A stretch of DNA of 7,556 nt from Pollutimonas bauzanensis_A (GTDB lineage Bacteria > Pseudomonadota > Gammaproteobacteria > Burkholderiales > Burkholderiaceae_B), in the NCBI RefSeq assembly GCF_040393045.1, contig NZ_JBEBUX010000171.1, forward strand, positions 1 through 7,556. The letters run 5' to 3'. Made by a program: the position numbers and the translations under genes. Shown one piece after another: positions 1 to 6,584 of this stretch. The first letter of the stretch is position 1. Each line of letters begins with the position of its first letter. The notes under the pieces are model-generated. The model was not told where the DNA came from. It searched no databases and worked only from the letters and a program-made list of their open reading frames with translations.

Positions 1-1
1 A

Positions 2-88
2 AAACAACGTCTTTTGGCGATTAACGATCCTGTGGAACGGCTGGCGTGGGTAAACAAATATCTGAATCTGCTTGATCCGGGATCTTGA
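2..88 (+). CDS. 3' end of a probable LON substrate-binding-domain protein (partial)
   Basis: An open frame runs in from the left edge and stops with TGA at 86-88. It gives 28 residues that begin KQRLLAINDPVERLAW and end LLDPGS. The pattern KQ-R-LL-x(2)-x-DP-x-x-RL resembles the C-terminal helix of stand-alone LON substrate-binding-domain proteins (Lon N-terminal domain without protease), as I recall that family. Those proteins are about 200 residues long, so nearly all of this one lies outside the window. It is on the opposite strand from the catabolic cluster, converges on the crotonase gene with a 38-base gap, and is probably unrelated chromosomal flank. The frame is convincing as the tail of a real gene; the family name is tentative because so little is visible. 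Confidence 0.5.
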   Translation, partial: KQRLLAINDPVERLAWVNKYLNLLDPGS

Positions 89-126
89 TTGCGTCGCTCA
101 TGCCGCCGCTACCGTTACTCGTGTTG

Positions 127-912
127 CTACTGCCCCGTAAACGTTGGCTTGCGCTTGGCGGCAAACGCTTCTATAGCCTCAGCGTGATCCGTCGTCAAAT
201 TCGTCAAGCATTCGTACGCAGTGCCCGCATCCATGTGACCATGCGCCAATTGACGTAAGGGAATGGTGTAGCCCGCCTTTGTCCAACGAATGGCTTTGGT
301 TGCCCCGTGGCGAAGCTTGCCGACGATCGTATCGACTTTCGCATCGATCTCGTTTTCGGGCAAGGCATGCCCTATCGCCCCGAGTTGAACAGCCTCTTTG
401 GCCGATAGCAGGTCGCCGGTCAACAATAACTCTCTGGCGCGGCCATACCCTATCATCTGCGGCCATAAGAACCCACCACCATCTGCGGCATTCAGGCCGA
501 CTTTAACGTGGGGATCGCCGATACGCGCAGTGTCGTTCATGACGGTGATATCGCACAATAGTGCAAGTGTTGCGCCCAGACCTACGGCGTCTCCATTGAT
601 GCGGCCGACGATAGGAATTTCGCAATCCAGCATGGCATAGACGATACGCTTGGCTTCCCATGTGACGATTTCAAATTGCTCTGGGTTTCTGACGGCATCT
701 CGCATCCATTCAATATCGCCGCCTGCGCAGAATGCCTTTCCTGCACCTGTCAGAACGATGGCCTTGATGTCCCGGCGCTCGCCAAGGTCGATAAATACGC
801 GTGAGAGCGAGGTGTGCAGTTCGCCGTTGACGGCGTTCAGAGCCTGCGGGCGGTTGATGGTAAGCCAGGCGACCTGGTCAATAACTTCCAGCTTCAATGC
901 GGATTCAGACAT
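127..912 (-). CDS. Enoyl-CoA hydratase/isomerase (crotonase) family protein with atypical active site
   Basis: This 261-residue protein has the normal length for a single-domain crotonase, a cytoplasmic family acting on acyl-CoA thioesters. The CoA-binding and oxyanion-hole motif FCAGGD is at residues 61-66. The second oxyanion segment, NGDAVGLGATLALLCD, is at 106-121. A third block, DPHVKVGLNAADGG, is at 133-146. Aligned by eye with rat mitochondrial hydratase, the two catalytic glutamates (Glu144 and Glu164) become Thr115 and His135. Classical water addition to a 2-enoyl-CoA is therefore doubtful; isomerase, hydrolase, C-C lyase or another crotonase chemistry is possible. The DPHVKVGL type of block is, as I recall, shared by a subgroup of actinobacterial and proteobacterial homologues usually labelled only as enoyl-CoA hydratase. 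The start ATG at 910-912 has only a weak upstream GGTAG. It is the last gene of the minus-strand cluster, 70 bases after the CoA ligase, and probably acts on that ligase's product or a later intermediate. Confidence 0.9.
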   Translation of the reverse strand: MSESALKLEVIDQVAWLTINRPQALNAVNGELHTSLSRVFIDLGERRDIKAIVLTGAGKAFCAGGDIEWMRDAVRNPEQFEIVTWEAKRIVYAMLDCEIPIVGRINGDAVGLGATLALLCDITVMNDTARIGDPHVKVGLNAADGGGFLWPQMIGYGRARELLLTGDLLSAKEAVQLGAIGHALPENEIDAKVDTIVGKLRHGATKAIRWTKAGYTIPLRQLAHGHMDAGTAYECLTNLTTDHAEAIEAFAAKRKPTFTGQ

Positions 913-982
913 TTTTCTACCAAGTTAGGAGTTGAAGAAACTAAGAAAATAAATGGACGGCCTTATCGCATGGCCAACTGCG

Positions 983-2599
983 TTAAACGGACGGGCCGCG
1001 TTCGGGCTCCAGTTTGCTTACAAGTTCACGCAGATCCCTTTTTAAAATCTTTCCCATCGGGCTTTTAGGCAAACTTTCAAGCATGTGCCACTGTCGGGGT
1101 ACCTGGTAATCAGCAAGATAGCGTGCGCAGTGCTCGCGCAATCCCTGAACATCCAGGTGGGCCTCGGGCATGGTCACGACACAAGCAGCAATGTCTTCGC
1201 CCAGCCCTGGATGCGGTATGGCAATGACTGCCGCTTCGAGCACTCCGGGGTATCTGTAGATAACGTCTTCCACAGTTGCCGATGCAATCTTCAGGCCGCC
1301 TCGGTTGATGATGTCTTTCTTGCGATCCAGGAAGTGCAAATGACCTTCGCGATCCAGTTTTCCAATGTCTCCGGTACGCACCCAGCCATCTACGAAAGTT
1401 TCCTGGGTCGCTGCATCGTTTCGAAAATAACCTAACGCCATGGAAAGGCCGGCGAAGGCAATTTCACCCGGCTCATCTATTCCCAAGGGGTCGCCCGCTT
1501 CGCTGATGATTTGCACAGCACAGCCCGGCTGCGGCATGCCAATGCAGCCAGCTTTACGAGGTAAATACCAAGGCGGCAAATACGTTCCGGCCGGACCGGT
1601 TTCAGTCATTCCCCAAATGTGCACTTGATCAGCCCAAGGCAAGCGTGTCCGATACTTTTCGATGACTTCCGCAGGCATCGCGGCGCCGCCATAACCAATA
1701 CGCCGGACTTGCGACAAGTCGTAGTTACCCTTCGGATACTCGTCAATCATAAAATGCAGCGGCGACGTCACACCATGGTAGACCGTGCATGCCTCTCTCT
1801 GGATCAACCTGAGCCTGCCTCCATTGTCGAGCGAGGCTTCCTCTAGCACCACTGCGGCTCCAGCCACCCAGGCCGCCATGCAGGCCATGTTAAGCACTGA
1901 ACTCGTATAAATTGGCCAGGCGCCTTGATAGACATCATCGTTGGTCAGCCCCATAGCGCCGCTAATGGCGTAGCCGCAAAACAGCTGGCTGCGATGGCAA
2001 TGAATGACAGCCTTGGGCGTGGCAGTGGTACCCGACGTAAACAGCATGACGCTGGCATCTTCGGGTTCAGGAAGCACAGGCAATGGAAGATCATGGACCT
2101 CGGTTTCTGGCTCCGGCCAGCTGTCGGGGGCATAGGGCGCGTCGTTTAATACAAGCAACCTCGCTGCAGGGTAAAGTGCGCGAAGCCGTGTCATCGAATC
2201 AGCGATACAAACAATGAATGCAGGCTCAAGCAGAGCCAGCGCATGCTGGAGCTCTTCTTCGCCGCTGCGCGGATTCAGCGGTACGACGATCGCACCCAAT
2301 CTGTAGCAACCCAACGCGGTAAGCACCCCTTCCCGCACGGCGTCGTTGGACAGATACAGGGCGACTCGGTCGCCTTTTTGCAGCCCGCGCACCAAGAGAC
2401 CACGCGCCACGGCGTCCATACGCACGACAAGTTGCGCGTACGTAAGCCTGTCCCGAAGCCCCCGATGACTGTGGGCTGAAATTGCAAGGGATGAGGGCAT
2501 TTGCGAAGCGCGCCGATACAGCAAGCCAGGCACAGTCAAACCGTGCAATTCGTTATATCGATTCAAGTCATGCATCGCATGCGACCTTATCGTCGACAT
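983..2599 (-). CDS. AMP-forming acyl-CoA synthetase (ANL superfamily ligase)
   Basis: With the start chosen here the protein has 538 residues, the usual length for the ANL family. It should activate a carboxylic acid with ATP to an acyl-adenylate and transfer it to CoA, in the cytoplasm. Visible core motifs are the P-loop TSGTTATPKA at residues 188-197, the adenylate motif WGMTETGP at 329-336, the ribose-binding RTGD at 408-411, the hinge DRKKDIINRGGLKI at 425-438, and the C-terminal SPMGKILKR with catalytic Lys517. Two positions are unusual: the P-loop has Ala193 and Ala197 where Gly is typical, and the usual Glu of the A8 motif is Thr442. The ATG at 2597-2599 is preferred over an in-frame TTG six codons upstream. 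Its A overlaps the upstream SDR stop (TGATG), and a GGAG lies eight bases before it, so translation is probably coupled. Substrate is unknown; the operon suggests an imported organic acid, possibly alicyclic, aromatic or branched. Confidence 0.92.
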   Translation of the reverse strand: MSTIRSHAMHDLNRYNELHGLTVPGLLYRRASQMPSSLAISAHSHRGLRDRLTYAQLVVRMDAVARGLLVRGLQKGDRVALYLSNDAVREGVLTALGCYRLGAIVVPLNPRSGEEELQHALALLEPAFIVCIADSMTRLRALYPAARLLVLNDAPYAPDSWPEPETEVHDLPLPVLPEPEDASVMLFTSGTTATPKAVIHCHRSQLFCGYAISGAMGLTNDDVYQGAWPIYTSSVLNMACMAAWVAGAAVVLEEASLDNGGRLRLIQREACTVYHGVTSPLHFMIDEYPKGNYDLSQVRRIGYGGAAMPAEVIEKYRTRLPWADQVHIWGMTETGPAGTYLPPWYLPRKAGCIGMPQPGCAVQIISEAGDPLGIDEPGEIAFAGLSMALGYFRNDAATQETFVDGWVRTGDIGKLDREGHLHFLDRKKDIINRGGLKIASATVEDVIYRYPGVLEAAVIAIPHPGLGEDIAACVVTMPEAHLDVQGLREHCARYLADYQVPRQWHMLESLPKSPMGKILKRDLRELVSKLEPERGPSV

Positions 2600-3384
2600 C
2601 ACAAAGACTCCGGACAAGCGTCGTCCGAAGAGCCCCAGGCCATATATCCCCCATCTACTGGCAGAGTCACTCCTGTAATGAACTCAGCCTGCCTCGAGGC
2701 CAGAAACAACATCGCATCGGCAATATTGCGTGCGCTGCCGAATCGACCCGCAGGGGTGCGCCTAAGGATTTTATTTCCATCCAGCTTGCCCTCGTCCATC
2801 AGCTTCTGAAAGAATGGCGTCAACATATAACCGGGCGCCACGGCGTTGACACGCACACCAGAACGAGCCCACTCACACCCCATCGTGCGTGTCATCATGC
2901 TGATACCAGCTTTGGCTGCGCTATAGGCATTACGAGGAGCAAGACCCAGAACCCCGGCCACCGAACTCAGGTTGATAATGGCGCCGCTGCCTTGTGCGAG
3001 CATATGCACAGCCGCCGCTTTGCTCACCATATAGGTGCCCGTAAGGTGAATGTCGATCAGTCGCCGAAAGTCGGCGACATCCTGCTCCACGGTGGGTCTG
3101 AACGTGTCGGGGATGCCTGCGCTGTTGATAACCACATCAATTTTGCCGTACTTCGTCATCGCCGCCGCCACGGCGCCGGCGACATCCGCCTCGCTGGCAA
3201 TATCCGCGCCGATCCCCTCATGACCTTCACCAAGCTCCTGGGCACACGCCTTGGCCTTGTCCGCCTGAAGGTCGACGATCACAATGCTCGCCCGTTCATC
3301 AGCGAATGCTCGTGCAGCCGCTAGTCCCAGGCCACTCGCGCCGCCCGTGATCAGTACAACCTTCCCTTCCAGATCTGCATACAT
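2599..3384 (-). CDS. SDR-family NAD(P)-dependent oxidoreductase (downstream copy)
   Basis: From the ATG at 3382-3384 this is a 261-residue classical short-chain dehydrogenase/reductase, predicted to oxidise a hydroxyl or reduce a ketone in the cytoplasm. The Rossmann motif TGGASGLG is at 13-20. Asp38 closes the second strand, which in this family favours NAD(H) over NADP(H). NSAG is at 87-90. The catalytic residues are Ser141 and the YSAAK pair Tyr154/Lys158. PVDGG near residue 242 begins the usual C-terminal substrate/cofactor region. The tetrad asparagine is His113 (segment DIHLTG), a variation seen in other SDRs. An in-frame TTG at 3402 would overlap the preceding gene's stop and is disfavoured: the ATG has GGAA nine bases upstream and lies 14 bases after the Bug stop codon. 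In this context a 3-hydroxyacyl-CoA or cyclic-alcohol substrate is plausible but not shown. Confidence 0.93.
   Translation of the reverse strand: MYADLEGKVVLITGGASGLGLAAARAFADERASIVIVDLQADKAKACAQELGEGHEGIGADIASEADVAGAVAAAMTKYGKIDVVINSAGIPDTFRPTVEQDVADFRRLIDIHLTGTYMVSKAAAVHMLAQGSGAIINLSSVAGVLGLAPRNAYSAAKAGISMMTRTMGCEWARSGVRVNAVAPGYMLTPFFQKLMDEGKLDGNKILRRTPAGRFGSARNIADAMLFLASRQAEFITGVTLPVDGGYMAWGSSDDACPESL
2608..2613 (-). promoter_or_regulatory. Ribosome binding site deciding the CoA-ligase start
   Basis: On the minus strand the bases read CCGGAG, with GGAG eight bases before the ATG at 2599. It lies inside the 3' end of the SDR gene. It supports the ATG within TGATG rather than the TTG at 2617, which would place the start upstream of this site. 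Confidence 0.6.
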
Positions 3385-3398
3385 CACGGTGATTCCGT

Positions 3399-4370
3399 TC
3401 AATTATTACTAAGGCGGATGCCGGCTTTACGTATAATTTCACCCCAGAGCTTGCCCTGCGCCTGCACGTGGGCAGTGAATTCATCAGGCGAGAGGGAAAA
3501 GGGTTCTACGCCCATATCGGCCAACCTTTGCTTGATGCCGTCATCTGCCAACGCAGACCGGAGCTCCCTGCTGAGCTGAGCAACGATCGGCTTGGGTGTT
3601 CCTGCCGGCGCAGCCAGTCCTTGCCATGCATATGCCTCAAATTCCGGCACGCCCGCCTCCGAGAACGTGGGAACATCGGGCAACGCATCACTACGCATTT
3701 TCATCGCGATCGCAATGGCCTTGACCTTGCCGGAACTAATGTAAGGCAAGCTGGCAGCAGTGTTGACGAGGTACATATCAATCTGTCCGCCTATCAGGTC
3801 TTGCAATGCTGGCGCATCGCCGCGATAAGGCACATGAAGCAACTTGACGCCGGCTTTCTGCTGAAACAACTCCATACCTAGATGGTTCGGACCACCCAAC
3901 CCTGGTGTCGCGTACGTAAGCTTGCCGGGCATCTTCTTGGCTAGATCGATGAGTTCTTGCAAGTCGTTTACGGGTACTGAAAGATTGACAACGAGTACAA
4001 ATGGAAATCGGGCTGTGCCGCCGATGTACTCGAAATCAGTAGCGGGGTTGTAGCGAACTTGGTCGTAGAGGCTAGGATTCAACGCTACCGTCGATACGTC
4101 GAGCGTGCCAATGGTATAGCCATCTGATTTCGCATTGGCGACCGCTTCTGCACCAATCATGGTCCCCGCGCCAGGCCTGTTATCAACGACGAATGTCTGT
4201 CCAAGGGCACCGCCCATCGGCTGGGCGAGAAGACGGGACACGACGTCCGTGCCACCTCCGGCAGGGAATGGCACGATCCACCGCACGGACCGGTCGGGAT
4301 ACTCGGCCAATACCGCTGCCGAGATGGAAATCAAAGCGAGCGCGGCGAGCGCCTTTCTGAACAGTTTCAT
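3399..4370 (-). CDS. Bug/TctC-family periplasmic solute-binding protein (second of the pair)
   Basis: This 323-residue protein has the normal length and motifs of the Bug (TctC) family, periplasmic receptors that usually bind carboxylates and other small organic acids. A signal peptide is clear: KLFRK, a hydrophobic core to about residue 20, and a likely cleavage after Ala22 (VLA|EYPD). The mature protein starts with the family-typical EYPDR. Next come PAGGGTDVVSR at 36-46, DNRPGAG at 63-69 and the ligand-loop ATPGLGGPNH at 154-163. HVPYRGDAPALQDL at 179-192 and LPDVPTFSEAG at 230-240 follow. The start ATG at 4368-4370 has AGAGG five bases upstream. It follows the first Bug gene by 54 bases and precedes an SDR by 14 bases. 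It aligns with its neighbour without obvious gaps and is about half identical by eye, so the two arose by duplication. No TctA/TctB membrane genes are in the window. Confidence 0.94.
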   Translation of the reverse strand: MKLFRKALAALALISISAAVLAEYPDRSVRWIVPFPAGGGTDVVSRLLAQPMGGALGQTFVVDNRPGAGTMIGAEAVANAKSDGYTIGTLDVSTVALNPSLYDQVRYNPATDFEYIGGTARFPFVLVVNLSVPVNDLQELIDLAKKMPGKLTYATPGLGGPNHLGMELFQQKAGVKLLHVPYRGDAPALQDLIGGQIDMYLVNTAASLPYISSGKVKAIAIAMKMRSDALPDVPTFSEAGVPEFEAYAWQGLAAPAGTPKPIVAQLSRELRSALADDGIKQRLADMGVEPFSLSPDEFTAHVQAQGKLWGEIIRKAGIRLSNN

Positions 4371-4424
4371 GGTTGCCTCTTATAACGGGTGGGAAGGCCG
4401 AGCGCGTCGACCCCAATGCTGCGC

Positions 4425-5396
4425 TTACTTATCAAGAGAGATCTTGGCCTCGCGAATGACATTGCCCCAAAGCTTGTCCTGGTCTGCGACAAATTGGCGG
4501 AATTCCGCGGCAGTCGTAGGCGCGCGCTCAACACCCATTGCCGTCAACGCCTCGTGAACTTTTTCGCTGGACAGGGCTGTATTCAGCGCTGAATTCAATT
4601 TTTCAATGACAGGCGCCGGCGTGTTTTTGGGCACAATCATCCCTTGCCACGAGAATGCGATAAAGTCCGCGACACCCGCCTCCGTAAAGGTAGGTACGTC
4701 GGGCAGACTGGTCAGCCTTTTCTCTGTTGATACAGCAATTGGGCGAACCCGCTTGGACTGTATGTATTGAATACTTGACGCCGTATCGATCAAAGCGAAC
4801 TGAATCTGGCCCGCAATCAAGTCCTGCATGACAGGCGCCGCGCCACGGTATGCAACATGAAGGAATTCGGTACCTGTACGCTGCTGCAACAGCTCCATCG
4901 CAACATGATTCGGCCCCCCCATTCCGGGCGAACCATACGATATCGCTCCTGGTTTTTCCTTTGCCAGTGTCAGAAGATCGCTAATGCTATTGACCGGCAA
5001 GCCTGGATTGACCACCAGCACATAAGGAAACCGCGCTAGCCCACCCACAAACGCGAAGTCAGATTCGGGTAAATAAGTGAGCTTGGGAAACAAGTGCTGG
5101 TTTAACGCCAAAGTGGCGTTATCCGCGCTGCCTACCGTGTACCCATCGTTCTGCGCTCTTGCAACCTGGCTCGCCCCAATTGCCGTATTTGCCCCCGGCT
5201 TGTTTTCAATGACGATTGATTGACCCAAAGATTTGCTCATTTCATTGGCCAGTGTCCGCGCCACCACATCGGTACCTCCGCCTGCTGCATAGGGCACAAC
5301 CCACGAAATGCTTCTATCGGGATACTCCGCGGCATGAACCAGGACAGGCAGCGCGCACATAAGCGCACTGGCCAACAGCTTTCGATAGTTTTTCAT
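4425..5396 (-). CDS. Bug/TctC-family periplasmic solute-binding protein (first of the pair)
   Basis: This 323-residue tripartite tricarboxylate transporter receptor-type protein is exported to the periplasm by an N-terminal signal peptide, with likely cleavage after Ala22 (VHA|AEYPD). Family landmarks are AAGGGTDVVAR at 37-47, ENKPGANTAIGA at 64-75, YGSPGMGGPNH at 154-164, HVAYRGAAPVMQDL at 180-193 and LPDVPTFTEAG at 231-241. The paralogue just downstream shares all of these, but several positions around the ligand loops differ (YGSPGM here, YATPGL there; RGAAP here, RGDAP there). The two may therefore bind different ligands or forms of one ligand (inference). The start ATG at 5394-5396 has a strong AGGAG six bases upstream. 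The gene lies 39 bases after an SDR stop. Its transporter partner, if any, is encoded elsewhere, as is common for the many Bug proteins of Burkholderiales. Confidence 0.94.
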   Translation of the reverse strand: MKNYRKLLASALMCALPVLVHAAEYPDRSISWVVPYAAGGGTDVVARTLANEMSKSLGQSIVIENKPGANTAIGASQVARAQNDGYTVGSADNATLALNQHLFPKLTYLPESDFAFVGGLARFPYVLVVNPGLPVNSISDLLTLAKEKPGAISYGSPGMGGPNHVAMELLQQRTGTEFLHVAYRGAAPVMQDLIAGQIQFALIDTASSIQYIQSKRVRPIAVSTEKRLTSLPDVPTFTEAGVADFIAFSWQGMIVPKNTPAPVIEKLNSALNTALSSEKVHEALTAMGVERAPTTAAEFRQFVADQDKLWGNVIREAKISLDK

Positions 5397-5402
5397 TTTT
5401 GT

Positions 5403-5407
5403 CTCCT
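5403..5407 (-). promoter_or_regulatory. Strong ribosome binding site of the first Bug gene
   Basis: The minus strand reads AGGAG with six bases before the ATG at 5396. It is the best Shine-Dalgarno match among the minus-strand genes, and sits in the 39-base gap after the SDR. A strong site fits a periplasmic receptor needed in high amount. Confidence 0.6.
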
Positions 5408-5435
5408 GAATTTATTTTTGTCGTACTACACCAAT

Positions 5436-6239
5436 CTATTGGGCAGCATCCGATTCGTAGCGGGGCCGGACGCCCCCAAAAGTCGACCATGATCCCGACA
5501 CCAACCAGCCCGCATCTACTGGAAGATTTATGCCTGTGATCATGGACGCTTCGTCAGACAGCAAGAAGCCAATAGCTCTTGCAATATCCTCCGGTTTGAT
5601 CAGCATCCCGAGGGCGCTGTTTTCTTTTAGTTTCTCGGGGTCACGCAGCCCCTGATCAATTTGGCCTTGCAACGCGGCCGTGACGGTATAACCAGGTGAA
5701 ACGGCATTTACCCGAACGCCAGATCGTCCCCACTCTGCCGCCAGGCACTCGGTCAGGCTTATGACGGCCGCCTTCGCCGGCGAATAAGCGTACAGCGGCA
5801 TAGATCGCATACCGGCCACAGAAGCGATATTGACGATAGCCCCAAACCCTCGACGCGCCATAGCGCTACCAAAGACTGTGCAACAGTTGTATGTACCGTC
5901 AAGATCAATGCTCAATACCTCTCGATATCGGTGATGATCGAGCTGATGCGGCGATAGCGGCGACTGCACAATCCCCGCGCAATTAACAAGCAGGTCAACT
6001 TGCAAGCTGTTTCGTTGCAATGAGTCAGCAAGTCCTTCGATCTGCTCTATGCTTGCCACATCGGCCTGCCACGCAAGTTCGGACTGCATCGCAACCTGTA
6101 TAGCCTGTTCGTAATTCACGTCAGCAACAATGACAGTCGCCCCACGCGCACGCAAGAGTTCAACGCACGCCCTGCCTATACCGCTCGCGCCCCCCGTAAC
6201 GAGCGCAGTCTTGCCACTAAAGCTTGCTATGTCTTGCAT
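5436..6239 (-). CDS. SDR-family NAD(P)-dependent oxidoreductase (upstream copy)
   Basis: This 267-residue classical SDR should catalyse NAD(P)-dependent alcohol/ketone interconversion in the cytoplasm. The glycine motif TGGASGIG is at residues 15-22. Asp40 at the end of the second strand suggests NAD(H). NCAG is at 86-89. Catalytic Ser140 and the YSPAK pair Tyr152/Lys156 are intact, and the tetrad asparagine is Asp112 (segment SIDLDG). The C-terminal part contains PVDAGW followed by a longer tail with WSTFGG, which resembles tails seen in some SDRs that close over the substrate. The start ATG at 6237-6239 has AAGGA five bases upstream, so the start is secure. It lies 30 bases after the NIPSNAP gene and 39 bases before the first Bug gene. 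It is clearly different from the second SDR of the cluster, so the two probably handle different steps rather than being redundant copies. The substrate is unknown. Confidence 0.93.
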   Translation of the reverse strand: MQDIASFSGKTALVTGGASGIGRACVELLRARGATVIVADVNYEQAIQVAMQSELAWQADVASIEQIEGLADSLQRNSLQVDLLVNCAGIVQSPLSPHQLDHHRYREVLSIDLDGTYNCCTVFGSAMARRGFGAIVNIASVAGMRSMPLYAYSPAKAAVISLTECLAAEWGRSGVRVNAVSPGYTVTAALQGQIDQGLRDPEKLKENSALGMLIKPEDIARAIGFLLSDEASMITGINLPVDAGWLVSGSWSTFGGVRPRYESDAAQ

Positions 6240-6269
6240 GATGTTCCTTCTATCTGTTGTCGTTAGCCG

Positions 6270-6584
6270 TTACTGCAAGGGCGAAAATCGCGTCGGGCGA
6301 AGCAGTCGTGATTCCATGGTCACTATCCAGGGCACGACCTTTTCCGAATAGGTGATCCATCTTGGGTCTTTCCACATCGCTTCGCGCCGCGCAAGACGAT
6401 CCTCAAAGTTGCTATACGCCCATATGTGAACAGCGGTATTGAGTTGTCCGATCTCAGTCGTGAAATATCCGACCAGACCGCCAAGGTGGGAAGTCATAAT
6501 ATCCAGGCCTTCTTTCTCAAAAAGAGCCAAAAAGGGTTGGAAATGCGCCGGCTGAAACATGTAGCTACGCTCTTCATAAATCAT
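6270..6584 (-). CDS. NIPSNAP-family protein
   Basis: This 104-residue protein has the size and pattern of a single bacterial NIPSNAP domain, a dimeric alpha/beta-barrel (ferredoxin-like) fold. The first strand carries the family pattern YEERSY at residues 3-8. The central block LGGLVGYFTTEIG (34-46) followed by NTAVHIWAY (49-57) is very typical, as is the helix with Arg63, Arg67, Trp71 and the DPRW motif at 73-76. The biochemical role of bacterial NIPSNAP proteins is generally not established; they often sit in catabolic operons, and the fold is shared with small isomerases, monooxygenases and stress proteins. The ATG at 6582-6584 has GAGGA eight bases upstream and overlaps the last codons of the GntR gene by 11 bases, so the two are likely translationally coupled. 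There is no signal peptide, so it should be cytoplasmic. Confidence 0.88.
   Translation of the reverse strand: MIYEERSYMFQPAHFQPFLALFEKEGLDIMTSHLGGLVGYFTTEIGQLNTAVHIWAYSNFEDRLARREAMWKDPRWITYSEKVVPWIVTMESRLLRPTRFSPLQ

Noticed and set aside
956..980. GGCC/GGCC inverted repeat between the ligase and crotonase genes, considered as a terminator
   Set aside because: The stem is only four base pairs with a nine-base loop and no immediate T-run, too weak to end transcription. The gap is better read as an ordinary intra-operon spacer.
2482..3324. A 280-codon open frame on the + strand
   Set aside because: It lies antisense to the SDR gene and the start of the CoA ligase, both with full family motifs. 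Its translation shows no recognisable domain and has a composition typical of a shadow frame, rich in His, Arg and Ser.
4371..4424. Possible stem AGCGC/GCGCT in the 54-base gap between the two Bug genes
   Set aside because: Five base pairs with a loop of about 15 bases and no T-run are not enough to support a terminator or processing site.
4588..4599. A 10-of-12 match to the ATTGAATTCAAT palindrome
   Set aside because: It is inside the first Bug coding sequence, lacks full symmetry and has no promoter near it; a chance match is likely.
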